64,000 nt of DNA from Bryobacterales bacterium (GTDB lineage Bacteria > Acidobacteriota > Terriglobia > Bryobacterales > Bryobacteraceae). A program made the translations under genes and the position numbers. Each line of letters starts with the position of its first letter. The stretch's first letter is position 1. Below the pieces are notes generated by a model. That model was not told the DNA's origin and did no database searches. It saw nothing but the letters and a program-made list of their open reading frames with translations. Positions 42,422 through 50,985 of the stretch are shown in pieces. The stretch is taken from the NCBI GenBank assembly GCA_016713735.1, contig JADJOP010000003.1:186001-250000 (forward strand). The letters run 5' to 3'.

Positions 42422-43723
42422 ATGTCATCTCACTCCGGCGCGGCAAGTCCGCCTTTTGCCCGCGAAATCGAACAGACCCAGCTCGCCAACGGCCTGCGCG
42501 TCATCTCCGAGTACATGCCGCATGTGCGCAGCGTATCGGTGGGGCTGTGGATCAACTCCGGATCGCGGCGCGAGGAAGGGCCGGAAAGCGGCATCTCGCA
42601 CTTCATCGAGCACATGGTGTTCAAGGGCACCGAGACGCGCTCGGCCGAGGAGATCGCGCGCGAGATGGACGGCCTCGGCGGCCACCTCGATGCCTTCACG
42701 GGCAAGGAACTGGTGAGCTTCAACGCCAAGGTTCTCGATGAGCATTTGCCGGCGGCGTTTGAGGTGCTGGCCGACATGGTGCTGCATCCGGTGTTCCGCG
42801 ACGACGACATCGAAAAAGAGAAGGGCGTCATTCTGGAAGAGCTCAAGATGGAGGTCGACAACCCGGAGTACCTGCTCCATGAGTCCTTCCTGAGCAATTT
42901 TTGGAAGGGTCACCCGCTGGGGCAGTCGATTCTCGGCACGCGGGAGACGATCAACGGGTTCACGCGCGACATGATTGGGGACTACTGGCGGCGCATCTAC
43001 ACCCCGGCCAACATCATCATCACGGCGGCGGGCCATGTGCACCACGAACAGATCGTGGCCTTGGCGCAGCGGTATTTTGACTCGCTCGCTCCGGGACCGG
43101 TATTGGAAACGCAGCCACCGCCGAAGCCGCTGGCCCCGGTGCTCACCAAGCGCAAGAACTCACTCGAGCAGGTGCACCTCATGATTGGCGTGCCCTCCTA
43201 TCCGGCGGCGCATCCCAACCGTTTTGCCGCCTACACGATGAACACGCTGCTGGGGGGCACGATGAGTTCGCGCCTGTTCCAGAACATCCGCGAACAGCGC
43301 GGGCTGGTGTATTCGGTGGGCTCGGAGGCCAGCAGTTATAAGGACTCGGGCTACCTGAGCGTCTATGCCGGCACGTCGCGCGCCTCGCTCGACGAGGTGA
43401 TCATGCTGGTGCTCGAAGAGTTCCGCAAGTTCAAGAACGAACTGGTGGGCGAAGAGGAGTTGCGGCGCGCGAAGAACCACTTGAAGGGCTCGCTCATGCT
43501 GAGCCTTGAGTCCACCTCGAGCCGGATGACGAACCTGGCCCGGCAGCAGATCTACTTTGGCCGCTTCCCCACGCTCGACGAGTTGCTAGAACACATCGAA
43601 GGCGTGACGTCGGAGCAAATGCGCGATGTGGCCAATGAGTTCTTCCAGCCGTCGCGCATTGGCCTGGCCGTGCTCGGTCCGCTCACGGGCGTGAAGATCA
43701 AGCGGACGCAGTTGGTGTGCTAG
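42422..43723 (+). CDS. M16-family zinc metallopeptidase (insulinase/processing peptidase type)
   Basis: A 433-residue M16B-type peptidase. The inverted zinc motif HFIEHMVFKGT (HxxEH) is at residues 60-64, with the distal Glu in EELKMEVDNPEYLLHES. The second half (YTMNTLLGGTMSSRLFQNIR) is the substrate-clamping domain. No signal peptide, so cytoplasmic. It would degrade small peptides. It is followed by lemA after 2 bp. Confidence 0.93.
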   Translation: MSSHSGAASPPFAREIEQTQLANGLRVISEYMPHVRSVSVGLWINSGSRREEGPESGISHFIEHMVFKGTETRSAEEIAREMDGLGGHLDAFTGKELVSFNAKVLDEHLPAAFEVLADMVLHPVFRDDDIEKEKGVILEELKMEVDNPEYLLHESFLSNFWKGHPLGQSILGTRETINGFTRDMIGDYWRRIYTPANIIITAAGHVHHEQIVALAQRYFDSLAPGPVLETQPPPKPLAPVLTKRKNSLEQVHLMIGVPSYPAAHPNRFAAYTMNTLLGGTMSSRLFQNIREQRGLVYSVGSEASSYKDSGYLSVYAGTSRASLDEVIMLVLEEFRKFKNELVGEEELRRAKNHLKGSLMLSLESTSSRMTNLARQQIYFGRFPTLDELLEHIEGVTSEQMRDVANEFFQPSRIGLAVLGPLTGVKIKRTQLVC

Positions 43724-43725
43724 CG

Positions 43726-44280
43726 ATGAAGGCGACCACCGTCATCGGCGCCGCGGCTGCCCTTTTGGGCGCTTACGTGGCCGGTGACCAGATGGCCTCG
43801 GCCCGCGCCGGGCTGGCGGGGCAGCAAGCCGCCATCCACGAGGCGTGGTTGCACGTCGATGCCGTGCTGGAGCGGCGCGCGGCGCTGATGCCGCGGCTGG
43901 CCGAGACGCTGCGCCACGATGCGCTGGCCGGGCCGGCGCTGGCTGAGCTATCGGCCGCCCGTGATGCCTTCCTGGCGGCCCGTTCCACGCGCGGCCGCAT
44001 TGCTGCCAACGCCGCGCTGGAAACCGCCGTGGCCCGCCTGCATCCCCTACTTGAGGAGCGGCCCGGGCGGCTGCCCCACCCGGCGCTCACCAGCCTGCGC
44101 GACGATCTCACGCATTCGGAAAACGAGGTTGCCGTGGAGCGGCGCAAGTACAACGACGCGGTGCAGAAGTATAATACGTCGATCGAGCTGTTCCCGAATA
44201 ATGTCGCTGCGTCGCTGTTTGGCTTTGCCCGCGACGATGCGTATTTCCAGACAGAGCCGGCCAAACGGGATGCGCCGTAG
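43726..44280 (+). CDS. LemA family protein
   Basis: A 184-residue protein from ATG 43726 with an N-terminal membrane helix (VIGAAAALLGAYVAGDQM) and a helical bundle ending in YNDAVQKYNTSIELFPNNVA then FGFARDDAYF, the LemA signature. Function of the family is unknown; it is often membrane-anchored with a periplasmic helical domain. It starts 2 bp after the M16 peptidase gene. Confidence 0.88.
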   Translation: MKATTVIGAAAALLGAYVAGDQMASARAGLAGQQAAIHEAWLHVDAVLERRAALMPRLAETLRHDALAGPALAELSAARDAFLAARSTRGRIAANAALETAVARLHPLLEERPGRLPHPALTSLRDDLTHSENEVAVERRKYNDAVQKYNTSIELFPNNVAASLFGFARDDAYFQTEPAKRDAP

Positions 44281-44345
44281 CGGAGAGCCGCGGCAGTTGA
44301 GCTTCCCTTGTGAGCAGGCCGGCATCATCCGGCAGGAGAGGATTT

Positions 44346-45791
44346 ATGAGCGCTGAAGTTTTTCGTAATTACATCAATGGCGAGTGGGTGGATGGCGATA
44401 CCTTTGAGAATCGCAACCCAGCCAACACCGACGAAGTGGTAGGGCTGTTTGGGAAGGCCACCACGGCCGATGTGGCCAAGGCGGCGGAATCGGCGCAGGC
44501 CGCATTTGCCGGATGGGCCAACATGGCCGCTCCGGCGCGCGGCGCGCTGCTCTATAAGGTCGCCGACATCCTCGACAAGAAGTTCGATCAACTGGGCGCG
44601 GAGATGACGCGCGAGGAAGGCAAGACGCTGCCCGAGGCCAAGGGCGAGGTGCGGCGGGCGATCAACATTTTCCGCTACTTTGGCGGCGAGGGCGCGCGCA
44701 TGCCGGGCATGGTGGTGCCGAGCGAACGCGACCGCGTGCACATGTTCGCCATCCGCAAGCCGATCGGCGTGGTGGGCCAGATCAACCCCTGGAACTTCCC
44801 CATCGCCATTCCGGCCTGGAAGCTGGCTCCGGCGCTGATCGCCGGCAACACGGTGTTGCTCAAACCCGCCTCGGCCTCGCCGCTCAGCTCGTGGCGCATT
44901 GTCGAGGCCTGCCATGAGGCCGGCATCCCCAAGGGCGTGGTGAACTTCATTGCCGGCTCGGGCGGGGCCATCGGCGGGGCCATCGTCAACGCCCCGCAGG
45001 TGAAGGCGATCAGCTTCACCGGCTCCTGCGACATCGGCAACTGGATTCACGCCGAGGCCTCCAAGCGCCGCCTGCGCATCCAGCTCGAGATGGGCGGCAA
45101 GAACCCGACCATCGTGCTGGCCGACGCCGACTTCAACGCCGCCGTGGAGAACACCTGCAACGCGGCGTTCTTTTCCACCGGCCAGAAGTGCACGGCCACG
45201 AGCCGCGTGATTGTCGAGGACGCCATCTACGACAAGTTCGTCGAAGCCCTTGTGGCGCGCACCAAGAAGCTCAAAGTGGGCAACGGGATGGAGCCGGGCA
45301 TCGACATCGGTCCGGCGATTGACCAGGGCCAACTCGACGTCAACCTGCGCTACATCGAGATCGGGCGCAAGGAATGCGGCGAGCCGCTGTGCGGCGGCAA
45401 ACGGCTGACCGGCGGGGCCTATGACAAGGGCTTCTTCATCGAGCCCACGATCTTTGCGGGCGTGACCGAGTCGATGACCCTGGCCCAGGAAGAGATTTTC
45501 GGCCCGGTGCTGGCCATCATGCGCGCCAAGGACTTCGCCGACGCCCTGCGCATCGCCAACAACATTCCGTTCGGCCTCTCGGCCTCGATTCAAACCTCCA
45601 ACGTGAGCCGCGTGTTCGACTTCGTCTACGGGATGGAAGCGGGCCTGCTCACGGTGAACCTGCCCAGCGCGGGCGTGGAATACCAGCTTCCCTTCGGCGG
45701 CACGAAGGACTCCAGCTTCGGTCCCAAGGAACAGGGTCCGGCGGCGATGGAGTTCTACAGCGACTGGAAGACGATCTACCTGAAGTACTAA
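44346..45791 (+). CDS. NAD(P)-dependent aldehyde dehydrogenase, possibly 2,5-dioxovalerate dehydrogenase
   Basis: A 481-residue ALDH from ATG 44346 (MSAEVFRNYINGEWVDG). Glu general base in LEMGGKNPTIVL, catalytic Cys in FFSTGQKCTATSR, NAD motif FTGSCDIGNWIH. The next gene, 21 bp on, is a FAH-family dehydratase-like enzyme; this pairing is found for 2-keto-3-deoxy-pentonate dehydratase and 2,5-dioxovalerate dehydrogenase of the oxidative pentose (Weimberg) route. The pathway assignment is inference. Confidence 0.85.
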   Translation: MSAEVFRNYINGEWVDGDTFENRNPANTDEVVGLFGKATTADVAKAAESAQAAFAGWANMAAPARGALLYKVADILDKKFDQLGAEMTREEGKTLPEAKGEVRRAINIFRYFGGEGARMPGMVVPSERDRVHMFAIRKPIGVVGQINPWNFPIAIPAWKLAPALIAGNTVLLKPASASPLSSWRIVEACHEAGIPKGVVNFIAGSGGAIGGAIVNAPQVKAISFTGSCDIGNWIHAEASKRRLRIQLEMGGKNPTIVLADADFNAAVENTCNAAFFSTGQKCTATSRVIVEDAIYDKFVEALVARTKKLKVGNGMEPGIDIGPAIDQGQLDVNLRYIEIGRKECGEPLCGGKRLTGGAYDKGFFIEPTIFAGVTESMTLAQEEIFGPVLAIMRAKDFADALRIANNIPFGLSASIQTSNVSRVFDFVYGMEAGLLTVNLPSAGVEYQLPFGGTKDSSFGPKEQGPAAMEFYSDWKTIYLKY

Positions 45792-45812
45792 CGAAACGAA
45801 CCACCAGCCAAC

Positions 45813-46655
45813 ATGAAACTAGGACAAGTCAACTGGAGCGGCCGCGTCACGGCCGCCATTTTCGAAGACGGACTGGCGCGTGTGATCCCGTATTACACGC
45901 TGCAGGAGTTGATCCGGCGCAGTGAGGTCCAGAACGAGGAACTCACGGCGCTGGCGGGGCGGCTGGCCTCCAAGCATGCCCAGCCGTTCGAGCCGGTGCT
46001 GCCCATTCACCCCAGCGAGGTGTGGGCCTGCGGCTGCACCTACGAAACCAGCGCCAGCTTCCGCGATGCTGAACACGGCACGCGCGAGGGCTTCTACGCC
46101 TATGTCTACCGCGAACCGCGTCCGGAGAGCTTCTTTAAGGGTACGGCGCGCGTGTGTGTAGGTCCGGGGCAGGGAATCGGTATTCGGCCTGACTCGAAGT
46201 TCACGGCGCCGGAGCCGGAACTTGCGGTGGTGCTCGGCGCCGCCGGCAAGCTGCTCGGCTACACGCTGGCCAACGATGTGTCGGCCTGGGACATCGAGAA
46301 GGAAAACCCGCTCTATCTGCCGCAGTCGAAGGTGTACAACGCCTGCTGCGCGCTGGGTCCATACATCGTTACGCCCGATGAACTGACCGATCCCTACAAG
46401 CTCGACATGACGTGCACGATTACGCGCGGCGGAGAGACGATCTTCTCCGGCGCCGTGAACACGTCGAAGCTGCACCGCAAAATCGAAACGCTGGTGGAAT
46501 ACATTTTCCGCGCCAACTCGATTCCCAGCGGCAGCGTGCTCTGCACGGGCACAGGCATCATCGTGACCGAGAAGGACGCGCTCGCCCCGGGCGATGTGGT
46601 GACCATCTCGGTGCCGGAGATCGGTACGCTCAGCAACACCGCTCAGCTCGTGTAA
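45813..46655 (+). CDS. Fumarylacetoacetate hydrolase family protein, possible 2-keto-3-deoxy-sugar-acid dehydratase
   Basis: A 280-residue FAH-fold enzyme. Metal-binding residues in FTAPEPELAVVL and NDVSAWDIEKENPLYLPQSK; GTGIIVTEKDALAPGDVV is the family's C-terminal strand. Close in style to 2-dehydro-3-deoxy-D-arabinonate dehydratases. With the upstream aldehyde dehydrogenase and the HpcH-type aldolase at 47078-47845 it could degrade pentonates or related acids to 2-oxoglutarate or pyruvate. Confidence 0.82.
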   Translation: MKLGQVNWSGRVTAAIFEDGLARVIPYYTLQELIRRSEVQNEELTALAGRLASKHAQPFEPVLPIHPSEVWACGCTYETSASFRDAEHGTREGFYAYVYREPRPESFFKGTARVCVGPGQGIGIRPDSKFTAPEPELAVVLGAAGKLLGYTLANDVSAWDIEKENPLYLPQSKVYNACCALGPYIVTPDELTDPYKLDMTCTITRGGETIFSGAVNTSKLHRKIETLVEYIFRANSIPSGSVLCTGTGIIVTEKDALAPGDVVTISVPEIGTLSNTAQLV

Positions 46656-46694
46656 GTGACTGTGCCCGCCGTGGGCGTGCGCCGGCGGCGGGAC

Positions 46695-46988
46695 CTACTG
46701 GCGCATGGCGGCCGCGCGCTGTGTCTGCAGATCCATGAGTTCGTGCAAGGCACGCCGCATGAGATTGAACGACCGGGAGTGCTGCCGCGAAAGCCGATCG
46801 ATCAGATTCCAGTTGTCCTCGGTTTCGATGGCTGCGAGAAGTTCCTTGCTTAGCTTCTCGGAGGACAGCATGTGGAGGGCCATTTGGCGGCAGGCGGCCC
46901 ACTCCTGGCTGCCCTCGGCTTTCACGCTGACGGCCAGTGAGGCTGTGTGCTGTTCCAAAGTCCAATCGGCTCGTGAGGTGTCGTACAC
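46695..46988 (-). CDS. Small helical protein of unknown function
   Basis: A 97-residue protein starting at GTG 46988, preceded by a clear AAAGGAG ribosome binding site 7 nt upstream. That site and the strand-appropriate codon pattern argue it is real. It is helical (EWAACRQMALHMLS, AIETEDNWNLIDRLSRQH, LMRRALHELMDLQTQ) with no recognised domain and no signal. It lies between the FAH-family gene (convergent) and the aldolase gene. Confidence 0.6.
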   Translation of the reverse strand: MYDTSRADWTLEQHTASLAVSVKAEGSQEWAACRQMALHMLSSEKLSKELLAAIETEDNWNLIDRLSRQHSRSFNLMRRALHELMDLQTQRAAAMRQ

Positions 46989-47077
46989 GGGGCTGCTCCT
47001 TTCCGGCTTCAGTATCGGACACGGGCCGCGGCCAGCCGCCGCGCGACACCGCCAAGGGGTTGCCGGGAAAGGGAAAA

Positions 47078-47845
47078 CTAATTTTCGAGTTCGGTGATGA
47101 GCTCTTTGGCGCGGTCAAACAACATGCCCGTGTCGCTTGAGCAGCCGAGGAAACGCATGCCGCGCTCCTTCCAGAAGCGGGCCATTTTGAGGGTGCGCGT
47201 TTGCGTGCCGGGGGCGATGCCGCGGCGGTTGCAGCTCTCCTTGATCGCCTCCATGGCGTCGACCACAAGCGGCGATTGAAACTCGCCCGGACAACCGAGG
47301 GAGATCGAAAGGTCGGCCGGGCCGATCATGACGGCGTCGATGCCGGGCACGGCGAGCAGCTCTTCGCGCGCATCGAGGGCCTTCTTGGTTTCGATCTGCA
47401 GCACGACCAGTGTCTCTTCGTTCAGATGGTCGATCATCTCCGGCATGCTCAACTGCTGGTGGTTGAAATGGAAGGCGTTCAAGCCGAAGCCGCGGATGCC
47501 CTGAGGCGGGAACTTGCACCAGGAGACGGCCTTTTCGAGCAGTTCGGGCGATTCGACGCGGGGGAAGATGATGCCTTGCGCGCCGACATCGAGCGAGCGG
47601 GCGACGAGTGAATACTGCAGGTCGGCAACGCGCAGGATGGGCGTGAAGCCGACAAACGGGGCGATGCGGCAGAGGTCCTGAACGGTCTCGAGGTCAAAGC
47701 CGCCGTGCTCGCAATCCACAAAGGCCCAGTGAAAACCAGCCTGGGCGAAGATTTTCAGAACGTCCTGCGAGCGGAACTGCCCGAAGTTGGTGCCGTACTG
47801 CACCTTGCCCTCTTTGAGGGCGCGCTTGACGAGATTAGTGGCCAT
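47078..47845 (-). CDS. HpcH/HpaI aldolase family protein
   Basis: A 255-residue class II TIM-barrel aldolase/citrate-lyase-like protein: FVDCEHGGFD, GAQGIIFPRVESPEL, LQIETKKALD, MIGPADLSISLG. Metal-ligand Glu/Asp sites are in IETKKALD and IGPADLS. Such enzymes cleave 2-keto-3-deoxy acids to pyruvate and an aldehyde. It faces away from the ALDH/FAH pair but fits the same sugar-acid theme. Confidence 0.9.
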   Translation of the reverse strand: MATNLVKRALKEGKVQYGTNFGQFRSQDVLKIFAQAGFHWAFVDCEHGGFDLETVQDLCRIAPFVGFTPILRVADLQYSLVARSLDVGAQGIIFPRVESPELLEKAVSWCKFPPQGIRGFGLNAFHFNHQQLSMPEMIDHLNEETLVVLQIETKKALDAREELLAVPGIDAVMIGPADLSISLGCPGEFQSPLVVDAMEAIKESCNRRGIAPGTQTRTLKMARFWKERGMRFLGCSSDTGMLFDRAKELITELEN

Positions 47846-47860
47846 GGAAGGGCCAGCGTA

Positions 47861-49440
47861 TCACGGCGTCACAATCAGGTGGTCGGGGCAATCGAGACAG
47901 ATCTGGTGATGCAGCCGGTCGACCAGGTCGAGGCCGTGCTGGGCGAGGAAGGGGAGGATGGTGTAGAAGCGTTCTTGGAGGTGCTGATGGGATAGATGAG
48001 GCCTTCCAGGTAGGCCGCGTCGGCGTTGGCGCGGCCGTCGCGGCGGAGGGCTTCGCGGGCGGCTTTGGACTCGATTTTGCCCAACTGGTAGAAGATCTTG
48101 GCGCGGCTTTTTTGGAAGGCCGCTTCGAGGGTGCGGTCGAGGGCGAGCAGCTCGGCGTCGAGGCCGGCCATGGCGGCGGTGAGGTCGGCGCGGGTCTCGA
48201 CGAAGCGCTGGTTCAATTGCGGCGGGACGAGCTTGTGGGCGATCTTCTCGCGCAGGGCCACCGAGGAGTCAAAGAAATCGGTCAGGTGCAGCCCGTAGCG
48301 GTCCATCAGCTTGGCGCCCTTGGCGTCGAGCAGCGTGAAGCCGGCGCGCGGCATGACCAGCGGGAAGCGGCCGAGGAGTTTGCGGTAGATCACTTCGCTT
48401 TGGGCGAGGTAGGCCAGTTCGGCCGGGCCGCCGACGTAGGCCAGCGTCGGCAACAGGTAGTCCTGCATCACGGGACGCAGCAGCGCATTGGGGGAAAGCT
48501 CAGCGGCGCGCGCCTGCAGATCGGAGGCCGAGAAGCGGCGGCTGCCGGCGGCATATTGCCCGCCCTCGCGGCGCAGCGGCTGGCGTTCGCCGTTCTCAAG
48601 CAGGAAGAAGAGCGAGGACTTGTCTTCGAGGTGGACCTGGGCGTGATAGCCCGAAGCCTCGAGCGTCTTGTTGCGGGCGATGACGTCCTGAATGAGGTCG
48701 GGCGCGGCGTGCACGGCCTCGCGCAGAAAGGGCGCGGCCAGGGCGCGGATCTCCGGCTGCAGGGGGTCCATGAGGATCAGCCCGGCGTGCGGGAGCAGCT
48801 TCTTCAACAGGCAGGCGAAGGCCTCGCCCATGGTGCGCCCCGGACGGTAAGCCTCTTCCACCAGCGCGGCGACATCGCCGCCGTACGGGAAGTCCTGCAA
48901 GGACTCGCGCAGCGCCGCCGTGGGATAGGACTCCACGGCCACGCCGCCGACCGGCCGCGGTTTTCCGTTGGCCTTGGCCTCGACGTCGAAACGCAGCGGC
49001 TCGTGGGCCGGCGTGCACGACCAGACGTGGCTCACTTCCTCGAAGTCGTGATCCTCGGTGGCGAGCCAGAAGATGGGCACCGCGGGGATGCCGTTGGCGG
49101 TGAGTTCAGCAGCCATGCGCGCAGCGGTAAGCGCTTTGTGGATGGTGTAGCTGGGGCCGCTGAACAGGCCCACCTGCTGGCCGGTGACGATGGCCACGGT
49201 GCCGGGCTGGGCGAGAAGGTGAAGATTGGGCGAATCGCCGTTGTACTTGCGCAGGGCGGCCACCATGGAGTGGCGCATTTCGGGGGGATAGTTGATCTCG
49301 CGGGCCACCTCGGCCTGGGCCGCGCGGTCGGCGTGGTAACGGTGATAGAAGGGCCGAACGCGATCAAAGTGATAGAGAAAATCCGCATAGAGCTTGCTGG
49401 TCGCGGGGAGAGAGGTATAGCGGAGGCAGCCAGCTTTCAT
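47861..49440 (-). CDS. bshC: Bacillithiol synthase BshC, frameshifted near 47990
   Basis: BshC adds cysteine to GlcN-malate in the last bacillithiol step. Motifs: GTVAIVTGQQVGLFSGPSYT, then IPVFWLATEDHDFEE-type segment (IFWLATEDHDFEEV), long central helices, and a coiled region (LDRTLEAAFQKSRAKIF). At GGG 47989-47991 (plus strand) one base is missing: EGLIYP should continue HQHLQERFYTILPFLAQHGL and end at 47861, as in BshC. Restored length is 526 aa, normal. The error is in a homopolymer, so a consensus error is likely. Confidence 0.9.
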
Positions 49441-49541
49441 GGGAATAGTCGTAGGGTATCAGATGCTCGCGGCAGGCCGTTGGATGCCTTCTCCAGGCCG
49501 CTCATCGTCTGCTACCTTGGAAGGGAAGCCGCAACCTCCCC

Positions 49542-49864
49542 ATGGACGAACACTCCTTTCGCCTGCAGGCCGACGCCGCGCTTGACGATCTGTTCCGCGC
49601 CCTCACCGCCCCTGGTGATCGTGCGTTCGAGGCCGACCTGAATAACGGCGCGCTGACGGTGGAGTTTGACGACCATCCGGCGAAGTTCGTGGTGAGCCCC
49701 AACGCGCCGGTGCGCCAAATCTGGGTGTCGGCGCTGACGACCAGTTTCAAGCTGGATTGGGTGGAGGCGCGGGGGCATTTGTGCTGGCCGCCAACGGGCG
49801 CACGCTGCGCGAGTTGATGGGCGACGTGATCTCACAACAGCTCGGCGAGACGATCGAGTTGTAA
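49542..49864 (+). CDS. cyaY: Frataxin/CyaY-like iron-binding protein, frameshifted near 49773
   Basis: The first 76 residues fit CyaY: FEADLNNGALTVEFDD, FVVSPNAPVRQIWVSA, SFKLDW. At the 49771-49775 G-run one base is missing; the restored frame reads FVLAANGRTLRELMGDVISQ and ends at 49864, giving 107 aa, the CyaY size. Frataxins bind iron and tune Fe-S cluster assembly. It is 4 bp before hemW, a radical SAM/Fe-S and heme-related gene. CyaY is best known from proteobacteria and mitochondria, so its presence here is notable. Confidence 0.8.
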
Positions 49865-49868
49865 GGCC

Positions 49869-50963
49869 GTGCCCGGCGTCTACCTCTCCTGGCCCTTTTG
49901 CGGGCAGAAGTGTACCTACTGCAACTTTGCCAGCGGCGTGTTGCCGCGCGAGTGGGAGCCGCGCTATGAGGCCGCGCTGCTGGCTGAGCTGGCCGCCTTT
50001 GCCTGGCCGTGGACGCCGGAGACCGTCTACCTTGGCGGTGGTTCGCCGTCGCGCATCCCGGCGGAGGTGTTGGGGCGGCTGCTGGCGGCCATTCCCGGAC
50101 AACCCTGGCGGGAAGCGACTCTGGAGGCGGCGCCGGGGGAGGTGTCCGCTGAGCTGGCGCAGGCATGGCGGGCGGCGGGCATCAACCGCGTGAGCCTGGG
50201 CACGCAGAGTTTTGTCGAAGCCGAACTTCGGCGCACGGGCCGGCGGCATACCGCCGAGGTCGCGGCGGCCGATGTGGCCACGCTGCGCGCGGCAGGCATC
50301 GACGGCATCAACCTCGACCTCATCTGCGGACTCCCCGGCCAGACGCGCGACTCCTGGGAGACCTCGCTCGATTGGATCGCCCGGCTCGACGTGCCGCATG
50401 TGAGCGTCTACATGCTTGAGGTGGACGAAGACTCGCGGCTGGGGCTGGAGATTCTCAACAACGGCGCGCGTTATGGGGCGGGCGAGGTGCCGGGGGACGA
50501 GTTGCAGGTGGAGCTCTACGAGCGCGCCGTGGAGCGCCTGCGCGAATCAGGGATAGAACGGTATGAAATCTCCAACTTCGCCCGTCCCGGCGAGGAGTCG
50601 CGGCACAATTTGAAATACTGGCGCCTGGAAGAGTATGCCGGCTTTGGCGCCGACGCCCATGCGTGCCTCGGCGGGCTGCGCCGCCAGAACGCCGAAGATG
50701 TGCGGGAATATGTGGCGGCGCTGGAATCGGGCCGCTCGCCAGTGACGGCGGAGACTCCGGCCGAGCCCGCGGCGGAACGCTTTTTCGTCGGCCTGCGGCT
50801 GGCCTCGGGTGTGGAGGTGAGCGCTGAGGATGAAGGCGAATATGGCGAGCGGTTCCGCAGGCTGATGCGCGACGGCCTGCTGGAGCGCGACGGCACGCGC
50901 GTGCGCCTGACGCCGCGTGGCGTTTTGCTCTCCAACGAGGTATTTCAGGAATTTCTGGTTTGA
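49869..50963 (+). CDS. hemW: Radical SAM protein HemW
   Basis: A 364-residue radical SAM enzyme with CGQKCTYCNF (CxxxCxYC), YLGGGSPSRIP and GINRVSLGTQSF, INLDLICGLPGQT. The cluster spacing and C-terminal HemN-like domain fit HemW, a heme chaperone often mislabelled as coproporphyrinogen III oxidase. GTG start at 49869. It follows cyaY and precedes a threonine aldolase gene. Confidence 0.88.
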   Translation: MPGVYLSWPFCGQKCTYCNFASGVLPREWEPRYEAALLAELAAFAWPWTPETVYLGGGSPSRIPAEVLGRLLAAIPGQPWREATLEAAPGEVSAELAQAWRAAGINRVSLGTQSFVEAELRRTGRRHTAEVAAADVATLRAAGIDGINLDLICGLPGQTRDSWETSLDWIARLDVPHVSVYMLEVDEDSRLGLEILNNGARYGAGEVPGDELQVELYERAVERLRESGIERYEISNFARPGEESRHNLKYWRLEEYAGFGADAHACLGGLRRQNAEDVREYVAALESGRSPVTAETPAEPAAERFFVGLRLASGVEVSAEDEGEYGERFRRLMRDGLLERDGTRVRLTPRGVLLSNEVFQEFLV

Positions 50964-50985
50964 GGAAGAGAGCCCGGAAGAACAC

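Noticed and set aside
48112..49641. Long antisense open frame (509 codons) opposite bshC
   Set aside because: Shadow frame; low-complexity composition; bshC on the other strand is clear.
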